A DNA stretch of 64,000 nt from Streptomyces flavochromogenes (GTDB lineage: Bacteria > Actinomycetota > Actinomycetes > Streptomycetales > Streptomycetaceae), in the NCBI RefSeq assembly GCF_000717595.1, contig NZ_JNZO01000003.1, positions 246,264 through 310,263 on the forward strand, written 5' to 3'. The first letter of the stretch is position 1. The number at the start of each line of letters is the position of its first letter. Positions 46,594 through 54,945 of the stretch are shown piece by piece. Under the pieces are notes generated by a model. It made no database searches. It saw nothing but the letters and a program-made list of their open reading frames with translations, and was not told where the DNA came from. Both the position numbers and the translations under genes were made by a program.

Positions 46594-47646
46594 TCACTCG
46601 TCGGGGTGCGGCAGCGTCCGCAGGACCTGCGCGGCCTCCGTCATGATCCGGGTGACCAGTTCCTCGCAGCTGGGCAGGTCGTCGATGACTCCCGCGACCT
46701 GACCGGCGGCCATGATGCCGAGGTCGGTGCGGCCCTCGACCATGGACGCCCGCAGCAGCATCGGGGTGTTCGCGGCGAGCAGGACCTGGCTCCACGACAG
46801 GTCCTTGCCGTGGCGCAGGGCCAGGCCGTCGCGGATCATCGCGGGCCAGGAGAGCCCGGAGATCCGGCGGAAGCCGGCCGCCCGGCGCAGCGCGCGGGTC
46901 AGGGACCGTACCCGCCCGGCGTGCTCAAGGGACGCGACGAGGTCGGTGCGGAGCATCCGGTGCGGCAGCCCGTCGACGGCCGTGGTCACGGTGACGTCCT
47001 TGACCGTGGCTTCCAGATAGCGGGCCTTCACCGCCTCCGGCACGGTCGAGTCGGAGGTCAGCAGGAAGCGGGTGCCCATGGCGATGCCCGCCGCCCCGTG
47101 GGCGAGGGCGGCGACCAGGCCGCGCCCGTCACGGAAGCCGCCCGCGGCGATCACCGGGATGTCGACGGCGTCCACCACCTGTGGAAGCAGGACGGTCGTC
47201 GCGACGTCGCCGGTGTGGCCGCCGCCCTCGCCGCCCTGGACCAGTACCGCGTCCGCGCCCCAGCCGGCGACCTTCTCGGCGTGCCGCCGGGCGCCGACGG
47301 AGGGGATGACGACGACTCCGGCGTCCTTGAGCTCGGCGATCAGGTCCCGGGACGGCGCGAGGGCGAAGGAGGCGACCCGTACGCCCTCGTCGACGATGAT
47401 CCGGACCCGTTCGCGGGCGTCCCCGGCGTCGGCGCGCAGGTTCACCCCGAAGGGCCGGTCGGTGCGGGACTTCACCTCGCGGACGGCGGCACGCAGCTCC
47501 TCCGCGGTCATCGTGGCGGAGGCGAGGACACCGAGCGCACCCGCCTTCGCGGTGGCGGAGACGAGCCGGGGCCCGGCGACCCAGCCCATCCCCGTCTGCA
47601 CGACGGGGTGGCGGACGCCGACCAGCTTGGTCAGAGCCGTCTCCAT
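46594..47646 (-). CDS. ipdC: IpdC-like flavin oxidoreductase (nitronate monooxygenase fold)
   Basis: The 350-residue protein has the nitronate-monooxygenase barrel: HPVVQTGMGWVAGPRLVSAT, DAVLVQGGEGGGHTG, IPVIAAGGFRDGRG and GIAMGTRFLLT (FMN sites). IpdC (Rv3553) is a flavin-dependent double-bond reductase or dehydrogenase in HIP catabolism. The GGEGGGHTG loop is more glycine-rich than in true nitronate monooxygenases. It follows ipdB with a one-base overlap (TGATG). The assignment depends on the ipdAB neighbours and on length (Rv3553 about 355 residues). Confidence 0.85.
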   Translation of the reverse strand: METALTKLVGVRHPVVQTGMGWVAGPRLVSATAKAGALGVLASATMTAEELRAAVREVKSRTDRPFGVNLRADAGDARERVRIIVDEGVRVASFALAPSRDLIAELKDAGVVVIPSVGARRHAEKVAGWGADAVLVQGGEGGGHTGDVATTVLLPQVVDAVDIPVIAAGGFRDGRGLVAALAHGAAGIAMGTRFLLTSDSTVPEAVKARYLEATVKDVTVTTAVDGLPHRMLRTDLVASLEHAGRVRSLTRALRRAAGFRRISGLSWPAMIRDGLALRHGKDLSWSQVLLAANTPMLLRASMVEGRTDLGIMAAGQVAGVIDDLPSCEELVTRIMTEAAQVLRTLPHPDE

Positions 47647-48380
47647 CAGGACCCGACCTCGCGGTTCCGCAGCCCGCGCGGGTCGATGACCTCGCGGATC
47701 AGCCGGAGTTCCTCGGCGGTGGGCTCGCGGGTGCACGGCACGTCCTCGCCGGTCACCAGGTCGAAGCCGGTCGCAGCCCGGACCTCGTCGACGGTGACGC
47801 CCGGGTGCACGGACACGAGCCGCATTGTGTGGTCGGGGGTCGCGAAGTCGAGGACGGCGAGGTCCGTCACCACCCGGGGGAGACGGTGGTACGGACCGAC
47901 GGCGTGGTCGTAACCGACACCGCAGATCATGTCGACCCGCTCGACGAAGACCCGGGTCGAGTGCTTGGGGATCCAGTAACTCACCGGATTGTTCAGGGTG
48001 TTGACGGGCGCGCCGCGGACGCCGAGGAGCTGCCGGGTGGGCCGCTCCCAGTCGCCGATGCAGGAGATGTTCTGGTTGCCGTACCGGTCGATCTGGCTGG
48101 CGCCCATCATCACGTGCCGTCTGCCGCCGGTGACCATGGTGAGGTGCCTGCGGTACGGCAGCCAGCCCTCGGGCCGCCCGTCGAGTCCGACGAGCAGGGC
48201 CTCGCCGTCGGTGAGGAGGAGGTCGGGGGAGAAGGTGCGTTTGGCGAGGCGGGCGCCGAAGGAGGGGATCAGGCCCATGGGGCTGGCGAGCACCTCGCCG
48301 TTGTCGCGCCAGGCCTCGGCGCAGGCGATCACGCAGTACTCGGCCCGGCTGGTCACCGCTGTCGTCGCGTCCGTCGTCAC
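47646..48380 (-). CDS. ipdB: IpdB-like COCHEA-CoA hydrolase beta subunit
   Basis: The 244-residue protein is of the class I CoA-transferase beta fold (GGRRHVMMGASQIDRYGNQN, then GAPVNTLNNPVSYWIPKHS). At the place where CoA transferases have the catalytic Glu in a (S/T)ENG motif it reads LLLTDGEALLVG, so the transferase glutamate is missing. This fits IpdB, whose complex with IpdA hydrolyses the last steroid ring of COCHEA-CoA instead of moving CoA. GTG 48380 overlaps the ipdA stop. The two genes are coupled, as required for a heterodimer. Confidence 0.87.
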   Translation of the reverse strand: MTTDATTAVTSRAEYCVIACAEAWRDNGEVLASPMGLIPSFGARLAKRTFSPDLLLTDGEALLVGLDGRPEGWLPYRRHLTMVTGGRRHVMMGASQIDRYGNQNISCIGDWERPTRQLLGVRGAPVNTLNNPVSYWIPKHSTRVFVERVDMICGVGYDHAVGPYHRLPRVVTDLAVLDFATPDHTMRLVSVHPGVTVDEVRAATGFDLVTGEDVPCTREPTAEELRLIREVIDPRGLRNREVGS

Positions 48381-49255
48381 TTCCGCTGCTCCTTGTGCCA
48401 GGCCTGGACGGCCGCCTGGTAGTCGTCCTCGCTCTTGCCCGAGAGGAAGCGTTCGGCGAACTCGGGCCAGGGGGTGGTCGCGTAGAGCTTCTGGAACGGC
48501 TCGTCGCGGTCGTGGTCGGGGACGCAGGAGGTGAAGTGGGCCCCGTTCGGGGTCTCGACGACGCCGGTGACGCTGTGGCGGCTGACGAGGAGCGTCTGGG
48601 GCACGGTGTCCGGCCCGAAGGACTCCACCACCTGCTCGCAGGAGACGTACGCCGTGTCGGCGGCCTCGCAGAACAGGTCGTCGAAGTACGGATCGGGGCC
48701 GAGGTACCGGCCGTTCCCGAGCCGGTCGGCGCGGTTGAGGTGGACCAGGGCGGCATCCATGCGCAGCGCGGGCACGGCGACGAACTCCTCGCCGTCCTCG
48801 TACGGGGAGGTGACGGTCCGCAGGCCCGGGTTGACCCGCATCACGTCGGAGCCGAGGCCGGCCCGCACCGGCAGGAAGGGCAGCCGGTTGGCGGCGGCGT
48901 GCAGCCCCCACATGAACATCGCCTCGTCGAGTTCGGTGAGCTCGAAGGCACCGCGCTCGCGGGCGGCGCGGTAGTGCGGTTCGAGGGGGATGGAGTCCAG
49001 GGTCACGAAGGGGGCGACGAGCCGCCGGATCCTGCCGGCGGCCGCGAGCAGCCCGACGTCCGGGCCCCCGTACGAGATCACGGTGAGATCGCTGATCTCG
49101 GACCGGAGCAGCGCTCTGACCAGGGCCATCGGCTTGCGCCGCGCGCCCCAGCCGCCGATCCCGATCGTCATGCCGGAGCGGAGCCGGCCGACGACGTCCT
49201 CGGGGGTCATGACCTTGTCCGTCGGCTCTGTCCTCTGCTCTGCCCTCCGGTTCAC
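48377..49255 (-). CDS. ipdA: IpdA-like COCHEA-CoA hydrolase alpha subunit
   Basis: The 292-residue protein has the alpha-subunit fold of class I CoA transferases: SGMTIGIGGWGARRKPMALV (the glycine loop), ISYGGPDVGLL and RVNPGLRTVTSPYED. IpdA pairs with IpdB to open the cyclohexene ring of COCHEA-CoA by retro-Claisen hydrolysis. GTG 49255 overlaps the echA20-like stop, and its own stop overlaps the ipdB start, giving a continuous echA20-ipdA-ipdB-ipdC operon on the minus strand, identical in order to Rv3550-Rv3553. Confidence 0.88.
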   Translation of the reverse strand: MNRRAEQRTEPTDKVMTPEDVVGRLRSGMTIGIGGWGARRKPMALVRALLRSEISDLTVISYGGPDVGLLAAAGRIRRLVAPFVTLDSIPLEPHYRAARERGAFELTELDEAMFMWGLHAAANRLPFLPVRAGLGSDVMRVNPGLRTVTSPYEDGEEFVAVPALRMDAALVHLNRADRLGNGRYLGPDPYFDDLFCEAADTAYVSCEQVVESFGPDTVPQTLLVSRHSVTGVVETPNGAHFTSCVPDHDRDEPFQKLYATTPWPEFAERFLSGKSEDDYQAAVQAWHKEQRK

Positions 49256-50001
49256 GGGGAGCTCTCCTTCCCGAAGGTGTCGCGGACCCGGTCGGCGACC
49301 CCGCTGAGGTTGGCCTCGAAGGTGAAGCCCTGCTCGAATCGGTAGCTGCGCCGGACGTCCACGGGGTCGATGCCGTTGAGCGCGGCCTTGGCGAGCCGCA
49401 GGAGGCTGCCGTCCTTCGCGGCGATCTCCCCGGCCAGCCCGAGCGCCGCGTCGAGCAGTCCGGCGCGCGGCACCACCCTCCACACCGAGCCGTGGGCGTG
49501 CAGTTCGGCGGCGGTCGCGGTCCGCGAGGTGTAGTAGAGCGCCCGCATCAGGTGCTGGGGCACGAGCCGCGCCAGATGGGTGGCGGCGCCGAGCGCGCCC
49601 CGGTCCAGCTCGGGCAGTCCGAAGACGGCGTCATCGGCGGCGACGATCGCGTCGGCGTTGCCGACGAGGCCGACGCCGCCGCCCAGGCAGTGTCCGGCGA
49701 CCGCGGCGACGACCGGCACCTCGCACTCGTAGACGGCGGCGAAGGCCTCGGCGCAGCCGCTGTTGGCGCCGATCAGGGAGGTGTGGCCGGGGTCGCGCTG
49801 CAACTCCTTGATGTCGACGCCCGCGTTGAAGCCGCGGCCCTCGGCGGTGAGCACGACGCAGCGGACCTCGGGGTCGCGGCCCGCCGTGCGGACGGCGTCG
49901 GCGAGCGCGTACCAGCCCTTCACGGGCAGGGCGTTGACGGGTGGGAAGTCGACGGTGACCAGGGCCACGCCCGGAGTGGGGCGCGAGGTGCAGACACCCA
50001 T
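49252..50001 (-). CDS. echA20: EchA20-like enoyl-CoA hydratase/hydrolase
   Basis: The 249-residue crotonase shows the fold motifs RCVVLTAEGRGFNAGVDIKE (oxyanion hole) and AAVAGHCLGGGVGLVGNADA. EchA20 hydrolyses ring D of HIEC-CoA in steroid catabolism; its place at the head of the ipdA-ipdB-ipdC operon supports this role. The pair of acidic residues typical of true hydratases cannot be confirmed by eye. Start ATG 50001 lies 19 bases from the KstR2-type palindrome, which is shared with the divergent SDR operon. Confidence 0.87.
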   Translation of the reverse strand: MGVCTSRPTPGVALVTVDFPPVNALPVKGWYALADAVRTAGRDPEVRCVVLTAEGRGFNAGVDIKELQRDPGHTSLIGANSGCAEAFAAVYECEVPVVAAVAGHCLGGGVGLVGNADAIVAADDAVFGLPELDRGALGAATHLARLVPQHLMRALYYTSRTATAAELHAHGSVWRVVPRAGLLDAALGLAGEIAAKDGSLLRLAKAALNGIDPVDVRRSYRFEQGFTFEANLSGVADRVRDTFGKESSP

Positions 50002-50019
50002 GAGTGGATCAGCTACCTT

Positions 50020-50039
50020 TCCACCAAACGTTTGTTAGG
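50020..50039. promoter_or_regulatory. KstR2-type operator between the echA20 and SDR operons
   Basis: The core ACCAAACGTTTGTT (50023-50036) is a near-perfect palindrome. Its reverse complement, AACAAACGTTTGGT, matches AnCAAGnnCTTGnT with two mismatches and agrees at 16 of 20 positions with the site at 39691-39710. Confidence 0.72.
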
Positions 50040-50068
50040 TACCCTCTCGAGGAGGAAGGTAGCAGCCG

Positions 50069-50863
50069 ATGGAGCTGGACGGGAGGGTCGTGCTCGTCAC
50101 CGGCGGAACCCGTGGCGTCGGCGCGGGCATCGCCCGGGCCTTTCTGCGGGCCGGCGCCCGGGTCGCCGTCTGCGCCCGCAGACCCCCGGACACGCCGGTC
50201 GAAGCGGCGGGCCGCACCGCCGAGTTCCACCCCGTCGACCTGCGGGAACCCGACGCCGTACGCGAGTTCCTCGCCGACTTCGCCGAGCGGTACGGACGGC
50301 TCGACGCCCTCGTCAACAACGCGGGCGGCACCCCGTACCGCCTCCTGGGGGAGACCGGTGCGGAGCGCCACGCACGCGTGGTCGAGCTGAACCTCACCGC
50401 CCCGCTCACCGTCAGCCTCGCCGCCCACCCGCTCCTCCGGGCCTCGCGCGGCGCCGTCGTCATGATCGGCAGCGTCAGCGGCACCCGGCCCTCCCCGGGC
50501 ACGGCCGCCTACGGCGCGGCCAAGGCGGGCCTGGAGAACCTCGCCCGCTCGATGGCCGTCGAATGGGCCCCCGAGGTACGGGTCAACACCCTGGTCCTCG
50601 GCATGGTGGAGACCGAACTGTCCCACCTCCACTACGGCGACGAGGCCGGGATCGCCGCCGTCGGCCGGACCGTACCCCTGGGCCGGCTCGCCGCGCCGGA
50701 CGAGATCGGGCAGGCCGCCGTCTTCCTCGCCTCCGACCGGGCGGCCTATGTGTCGGGGGCCTCGCTGCTCGTGCACGGCGGCGGCGAGCGCCCCGCCTTC
50801 CTGGACGCCGCGACCGTCGACGCCGCAACCGCCACAAAGGAGAGTCGAGATGGGTCTGTGTGA
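50069..50863 (+). CDS. SDR, Rv3549c-like, in the steroid cluster
   Basis: The 264-residue SDR has VLVTGGTRGVGAGIARAF (cofactor loop), LDALVNNAGGTP, VVMIGSVSGTRPS and AAYGAAKAGLENLA (YxxxK), ending in SGASLLVHGGGERP. It is the first gene of the plus-strand two-gene operon divergent from echA20, as Rv3549c is in M. tuberculosis. It probably oxidises a hydroxyacyl-CoA intermediate of HIP breakdown; the step is not certain. It overlaps the next SDR gene by 14 bases. Confidence 0.87.
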   Translation: MELDGRVVLVTGGTRGVGAGIARAFLRAGARVAVCARRPPDTPVEAAGRTAEFHPVDLREPDAVREFLADFAERYGRLDALVNNAGGTPYRLLGETGAERHARVVELNLTAPLTVSLAAHPLLRASRGAVVMIGSVSGTRPSPGTAAYGAAKAGLENLARSMAVEWAPEVRVNTLVLGMVETELSHLHYGDEAGIAAVGRTVPLGRLAAPDEIGQAAVFLASDRAAYVSGASLLVHGGGERPAFLDAATVDAATATKESRDGSV

Positions 50864-51725
50864 CGAGCGAGTGGTGATCGTGACGGGAGCAGGCCGTGGG
50901 CTCGGCCGGGCGCACGCGCTCGCCTTCGCCGCCGAGGGGGCCAGGGTCGTCGTCAACGACCTGGGGGTCGGTCTGGACGGCCGCCCCGGTCCGGACAGCC
51001 CGGCGGCCTCGGTCGTCGAGGAGATCCGGGCGGCCGGCGGTGAGGCCGTCGCCCACGGCGGCGACATCGCGACCACCGAGGGCGCCGCCTCACTGGTCGC
51101 GACCGCCCTCGACACGTACGGCCGGCTCGACACCCTCGTCAGCAACGCGGGCTTCCTGCGCGACCGGATGCTGGTGAACCTCGACGAGGAGGACTGGGAC
51201 GCGGTCATGCGGGTCCACGGCAAGGGCCACTTCCTGCCGCTGCGGCACGCGGGGGCGTACTGGCGGGCCGAGGCGAAGGCGGGGCGCAGGCCGGTGGCGC
51301 GGGTCGTCCACACCACCTCGGGCGCCGGGCTCCTCGGCAGCGTCGGGCAGGGCAACTACGCGGCGGCCAAGGCCGCGATCGTCGGCCTCACGCTCGTCGC
51401 GGCGGCCGAGCTCGCCCGCTACGGGGTCCAGGTCAACGCCGTCGCCCCGGCGGCCAGGACCCGGATGACCGAGCAGGTCTTCGACGGTCTCGACGCGCTG
51501 CCCGAGGACGTGTCGCCGCTCGTGGTGTGGCTGGGCTCGGCCGCGTCGGACGGCGTGACCGGCAGGGTCTTCGAGGCCGAGGGCGGCCGTCTGACCGTCA
51601 TGGAGGGCTGGCGGCCGGGCCCGACGGCCGACAAGGGCGCGCGCCGGACCCCGGCGGAGGCGGGGGAGGCGGCCCGGCGCCTCCTGGCGGAGGCGGAGCC
51701 GCCGCACCCGGTGTACGGGGTCTGA
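50850..51725 (+). CDS. SDR, Rv3548c-like, in the steroid cluster
   Basis: The 291-residue SDR shows VVIVTGAGRGLGRAHALAFA, VVVNDLGVGLDGRPGPDSPA (a long loop typical of the 17-beta-HSD type 4-like group), LVSNAGFLRDRMLVNL, HTTSGAGLLGSVGQGNYAAA and the AAKAAIVG of YxxxK. Rv3548c is about 304 residues and belongs to the same subgroup. The start has AAAGGAG upstream and lies inside the end of the previous SDR. The C-terminal extension contains a GWRPGPTADKGARRTP stretch. It ends the steroid cluster on this side. Confidence 0.87.
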   Translation: MGLCDERVVIVTGAGRGLGRAHALAFAAEGARVVVNDLGVGLDGRPGPDSPAASVVEEIRAAGGEAVAHGGDIATTEGAASLVATALDTYGRLDTLVSNAGFLRDRMLVNLDEEDWDAVMRVHGKGHFLPLRHAGAYWRAEAKAGRRPVARVVHTTSGAGLLGSVGQGNYAAAKAAIVGLTLVAAAELARYGVQVNAVAPAARTRMTEQVFDGLDALPEDVSPLVVWLGSAASDGVTGRVFEAEGGRLTVMEGWRPGPTADKGARRTPAEAGEAARRLLAEAEPPHPVYGV

Positions 51726-51777
51726 GTCGCGGCGTGTCCGGCGTACGGCGCCTGAGTCGCCCTACCCCCGCTCCGTG

Positions 51778-52014
51778 AGGCGCTCGGTCGCCGCGCGCTG
51801 GCGTGCGGCCGCCCCGGACGAACTCGCGGGCGGCGCGTCCGGAGTCTTCTCCACGGCCCGGCAGTTCGGCGGCGCGCTCGGCGCGGCGGCCATCGGCACG
51901 GCCTGGTTCGCCGACCTCTCGCCCGGCGCGGCGATGCGGTGGGTCCTCGCCGCGTACGGCGCGGCGGCCTGCTCAGCCTGCGGCTCCCGGTGGGCGGCCG
52001 CGGCTGAGGCCCGC
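51778..52014 (+). pseudogene. Remnant of a DHA2-type MFS transporter
   Basis: The frame reads AAPDELAGGASGVFSTARQF, then GGALGAAAIGTAWFAD, then MRWVLAAYGAAAC, which is the eleventh/twelfth helix region of DHA2 drug exporters. The other ten or so helices are absent, and the continuation is basic, non-membrane sequence. It is a truncated, probably untranslated fragment. The rest of the 51726-52239 gap shows no gene that I can support. Confidence 0.65.
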
Positions 52015-52239
52015 CCGTGCCCACGGGGCGGCCGTCGGAGTCCGAGGGGCTTCGGCGGCCGCCGGGCGTCCCCGCGCCACCGGCGACACGGGCCCCGGCA
52101 GGCGGCCGCCGTTCCCCGCGGGCTCCCGGTCACTCCCTCGTACACGGGATCCGCACGTTCGCGGGCAAGGAGTTAACGTCCGGCGAATTGAAGGGAGTCG
52201 GCCTTCCCGGCCGGATCTACGCGCGTCAAAATCTCAGCC

Positions 52240-52668
52240 ATGCGAATCCCCCCTCGATTCACCCTCGCCGGCGGCGTGGCCGCCGCCCTCGTCTCCTCCC
52301 TCCTCCTCGGCGCCCCGGCCACCGCCGCCGCCCCGGCCCCCGCGCCCGCCACCGTCGTGACCTCGCTCGCGGCCACCGCGGCCGTCGGGGACATCTGCTA
52401 CTCCGACCTCCCCGGTGAGGCGTACACGACCCTGCGTCTGATCGACGCGGGCGGCCCCTTCCCGTACAGCCAGGACGGCTCCGTCTTCCAGAACCGGGAG
52501 CGGCTCCTGCCGGACCACACGCTCGGCTACTACCACGAGTACACGGTCAAGACCCCCGGGTCCTCCACCCGCGGCGCCCGCCGGATCGTGACCGGCGACT
52601 CGGCGCAGGAGGACTACTACACGTCCGACCACTACGCATCCTTCGACCTGATCGACCACGGCTGCTGA
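52240..52668 (+). CDS. Secreted guanyl-specific ribonuclease (RNase Sa family)
   Basis: The 142-residue precursor has a Sec-type signal (RFTLAGGVAAALVSSLLLG, then APATAAA) and a mature domain very close to RNase Sa: ICYSDLPGEAYTTLRLI, GPFPYSQDGSVFQNRE, GYYHEYTVKTPGSSTRG, RRIVTGDSAQEDYYTSDHY and a terminal Cys. The catalytic Glu (YHEYT), Arg (ARRIV) and His (SDHYASF) are all present, as are the two disulfide cysteines. It cleaves RNA after guanosine outside the cell. No barstar-like inhibitor gene is next to it; secretion may protect the producer. Confidence 0.93.
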   Translation: MRIPPRFTLAGGVAAALVSSLLLGAPATAAAPAPAPATVVTSLAATAAVGDICYSDLPGEAYTTLRLIDAGGPFPYSQDGSVFQNRERLLPDHTLGYYHEYTVKTPGSSTRGARRIVTGDSAQEDYYTSDHYASFDLIDHGC

Positions 52669-52683
52669 GCCCGCCCGAACGGG

Positions 52684-54222
52684 TCAGGCGCGGCGCGGGG
52701 ACGTCCACTCCAGACGGGTCCTGACCCGGGGATCGTGCACGTACTCCAGGGCGGCGAGCGCCGTCTCCCGCGCCGCGCCCTCCGGGTCGCCGTCCGCCAG
52801 GGCGGAGGCCAGCGCGTCGACGGCGCGCGGGTCCTGACGGATCGCGAGCCCGCGCGCGGCCTCCGCCGCCGTCTCCGGATCGGTGTCGCCGAGCCGCTCG
52901 GCGAGCCCCTCCCGCACCAGAGGGGTGTCGTCGGGCAGCTCGGCGAGCGCGAGCGTCGCCCAGTCCCGTACCCGCGCGTCCCCGTCCCGGCTCAGCGCCA
53001 GCAGCACCCCGAGCGCCTCCGGGTGCCCGGCCGGCACGATCCCGGCGAGCGCCCCCGCGACCGCCCGCCGGACGGCCGCGTCGGGATGCCCGGCCGCGGC
53101 GAGGAGTTCGGGTACGGCGGCCGGATCCCCGCACTCCCCGAGCGCCGACACCACCGACAGGACCGGCTCCCGGGCCGGCCCCGGCTCCCGCGCGGACGGG
53201 ACCCGTCGGAGCGCCGCCGGTCCCGGCTCCCGTGGCGGCGGCGCCGCCACCGTCACCTCCGCCGCGAGCCGGCGCAGCACCGGGACCGCGCTCGGCGCGA
53301 AGCCCGGCAGCGCGCCGAGCACCCGCGCGCCCAGCGCCCGGCGCAGCGGGTCGCGGTACGCGCACCACGCGGCCGCCGCCACGAACGTCTCCTCGTCGGC
53401 CCGGCCGGCGAGTTCGGCCACCGCCGTCGTCCAGTCGTCGAGTTCCGGATCGCCGCAGCGCAACGCCCTCGCCGCCAGCTCCTCGTGCGAGGTGTGCAGC
53501 CCGAGCGCCGCCTCGACGAGCGTGGCGATCGCCGCGTGCCCGGTCTGGCGGTCGTCGCCGCGGCCGGGCGCGCCGTCCTCCCGCAGCAGCTCGACGACCA
53601 CGGTCACCCCGCCGTCCTCGCGGACCCGGCGGACCACCGCCTCGTAGGTCTGGCCGCCCTCGTTGCCCGCGACGAGTCCGCGCCGCAGCTCGGCCGCCAT
53701 GTCGACGCCGATCCAGCGCCGGGCCTCCCGCAGCGCGGCCTCCCGGGAGTTCGCCCCGTGGTCCAGCAGTGCCCGTACGCAGCCGGTGGAGCCGCGCCGG
53801 GCGGCGGCCACCAGCGGCAGGATCCCGTCGGGTCCGCGCCGGTCGGGGTCGGCCCCGTACTCGAGCAGCAGCCGCGCCGTGTCGGTGTGCCCGAGCCGCA
53901 GGGCCCAGGCGAGGGCCGTGAAGCCGTACGCCTCCTCCTGGTCGGGTGCGGCGCCCGCCGCGAGCAGGGCCCGTACCACCTCCGTGTGCCCGCCGACGGC
54001 CGCCCCGCACAGCGGCAGATCGTCGCCCTCCGCGCCGCTGCCCCGGCCGGGATCCGCCCCGGCGGCCAGCAACACCCGTACGATTCCGGCCTCGTTGCCG
54101 ACGGCCGCCCGGTACAGCGCGGTCTCCTCGTCCTCCCGGCCCTCGGGGTCGGCCCCGTCCCGCAGGGCCTGTACGGCCCCGTCCTCGTCCCCGTCACGGA
54201 TGGCGTCGAACAGCGTGCTCAT
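52684..54222 (-). CDS. Ankyrin-repeat and HEAT-repeat protein
   Basis: The 512-residue protein has ankyrin repeats in the first 150 residues (ETALYRAAVGNEAGIVRVLL, AAGADP, LCGAAVGGHTEVVRALLAAG, YGFTALAWALRLGHTDTARL) and HEAT-like repeats in the C-terminal third (DPAAVPELLAAAGHPDAAVR, RDWATLALAELPDD, DPRAVDALASALADGDPE). There is no signal peptide. Such proteins are binding scaffolds. It is convergent with the RNase gene, 15 bases away; nothing in its sequence suggests that it is the RNase inhibitor. ATG 54222 is preferred over a start 16 codons upstream. Confidence 0.85.
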   Translation of the reverse strand: MSTLFDAIRDGDEDGAVQALRDGADPEGREDEETALYRAAVGNEAGIVRVLLAAGADPGRGSGAEGDDLPLCGAAVGGHTEVVRALLAAGAAPDQEEAYGFTALAWALRLGHTDTARLLLEYGADPDRRGPDGILPLVAAARRGSTGCVRALLDHGANSREAALREARRWIGVDMAAELRRGLVAGNEGGQTYEAVVRRVREDGGVTVVVELLREDGAPGRGDDRQTGHAAIATLVEAALGLHTSHEELAARALRCGDPELDDWTTAVAELAGRADEETFVAAAAWCAYRDPLRRALGARVLGALPGFAPSAVPVLRRLAAEVTVAAPPPREPGPAALRRVPSAREPGPAREPVLSVVSALGECGDPAAVPELLAAAGHPDAAVRRAVAGALAGIVPAGHPEALGVLLALSRDGDARVRDWATLALAELPDDTPLVREGLAERLGDTDPETAAEAARGLAIRQDPRAVDALASALADGDPEGAARETALAALEYVHDPRVRTRLEWTSPRRA

Positions 54223-54371
54223 GCGCCGACCCTGACCCGCCGTCCGGCCCTGGCGCAAATCGATTCCCACCCCCGCGCGCCGCCCCGCTTCCCGTCCCCC
54301 TCCCCGTCCGGCGCTCCGCCCCGTTTCCGGTGCCGTGGCCCGTTCGTACGCCTGTGCCAGAATCGGGCCGC

Positions 54372-54842
54372 ATGACGCGCGATCACGATCACGGCCGGGA
54401 CGGCTCGACGCTCAGCGTCGGCCACGGGGACACCGCACTCGCCAAGGCTTTGGAGCAGGGGCTCGACGCCTTCAACTTCGCGGCCACGAACACCACCCCC
54501 GACGACCAGGGCGAGCTGTCCGTGAAGGCGGTCGACGAGAACGGCGAGCTGATCGGCGGTCTCACCGGCTGGACCTGGAGCGGCCTCTTCGGCATCGACA
54601 TGCTGTGGGTCCGCGAGGACCGCCGGCAGGACGGCTGGGGGAGCCGGCTCCTGCGCGCCGCCGAGGACGAGGCGCGGCGGCGCGGCTGCGACCGCGCCAC
54701 CGTCTCGTCGTTCACCTTCCAGGCCCCGGACTTCTACCGGCGGCACGGCTACGTCGAGACCGGCCGGGTGCTCGGCATCCCCGGCGGCGCCGAGGACGTC
54801 CACTTCCACAAGAGCCTGGTCCAGGCCCCTCCGGAGAGCTAG
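54372..54842 (+). CDS. GNAT-family acetyltransferase
   Basis: The 156-residue protein has the GNAT core: LIGGLTGWTWSGLFGIDMLW, VREDRRQDGWGSRLLRAAED (the acetyl-CoA loop Q/RxxGxG/A), RGCDRATVSSFTFQAPDFYR and RHGYVETGR. The acceptor is unknown. It is divergent from the ankyrin/HEAT gene, with about 150 bases between the starts, and convergent with the next minus-strand gene. Confidence 0.87.
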   Translation: MTRDHDHGRDGSTLSVGHGDTALAKALEQGLDAFNFAATNTTPDDQGELSVKAVDENGELIGGLTGWTWSGLFGIDMLWVREDRRQDGWGSRLLRAAEDEARRRGCDRATVSSFTFQAPDFYRRHGYVETGRVLGIPGGAEDVHFHKSLVQAPPES

Positions 54843-54945
54843 GGGCGCCTTGTCGCTCAGGCCGGGCTCGCGGCTGATCCGGCCCGATCGGCCAGACACC
54901 CCCAGGGCCTGTCGTCCCCTTCCCGCCCGCCCCGCACGACACCCC

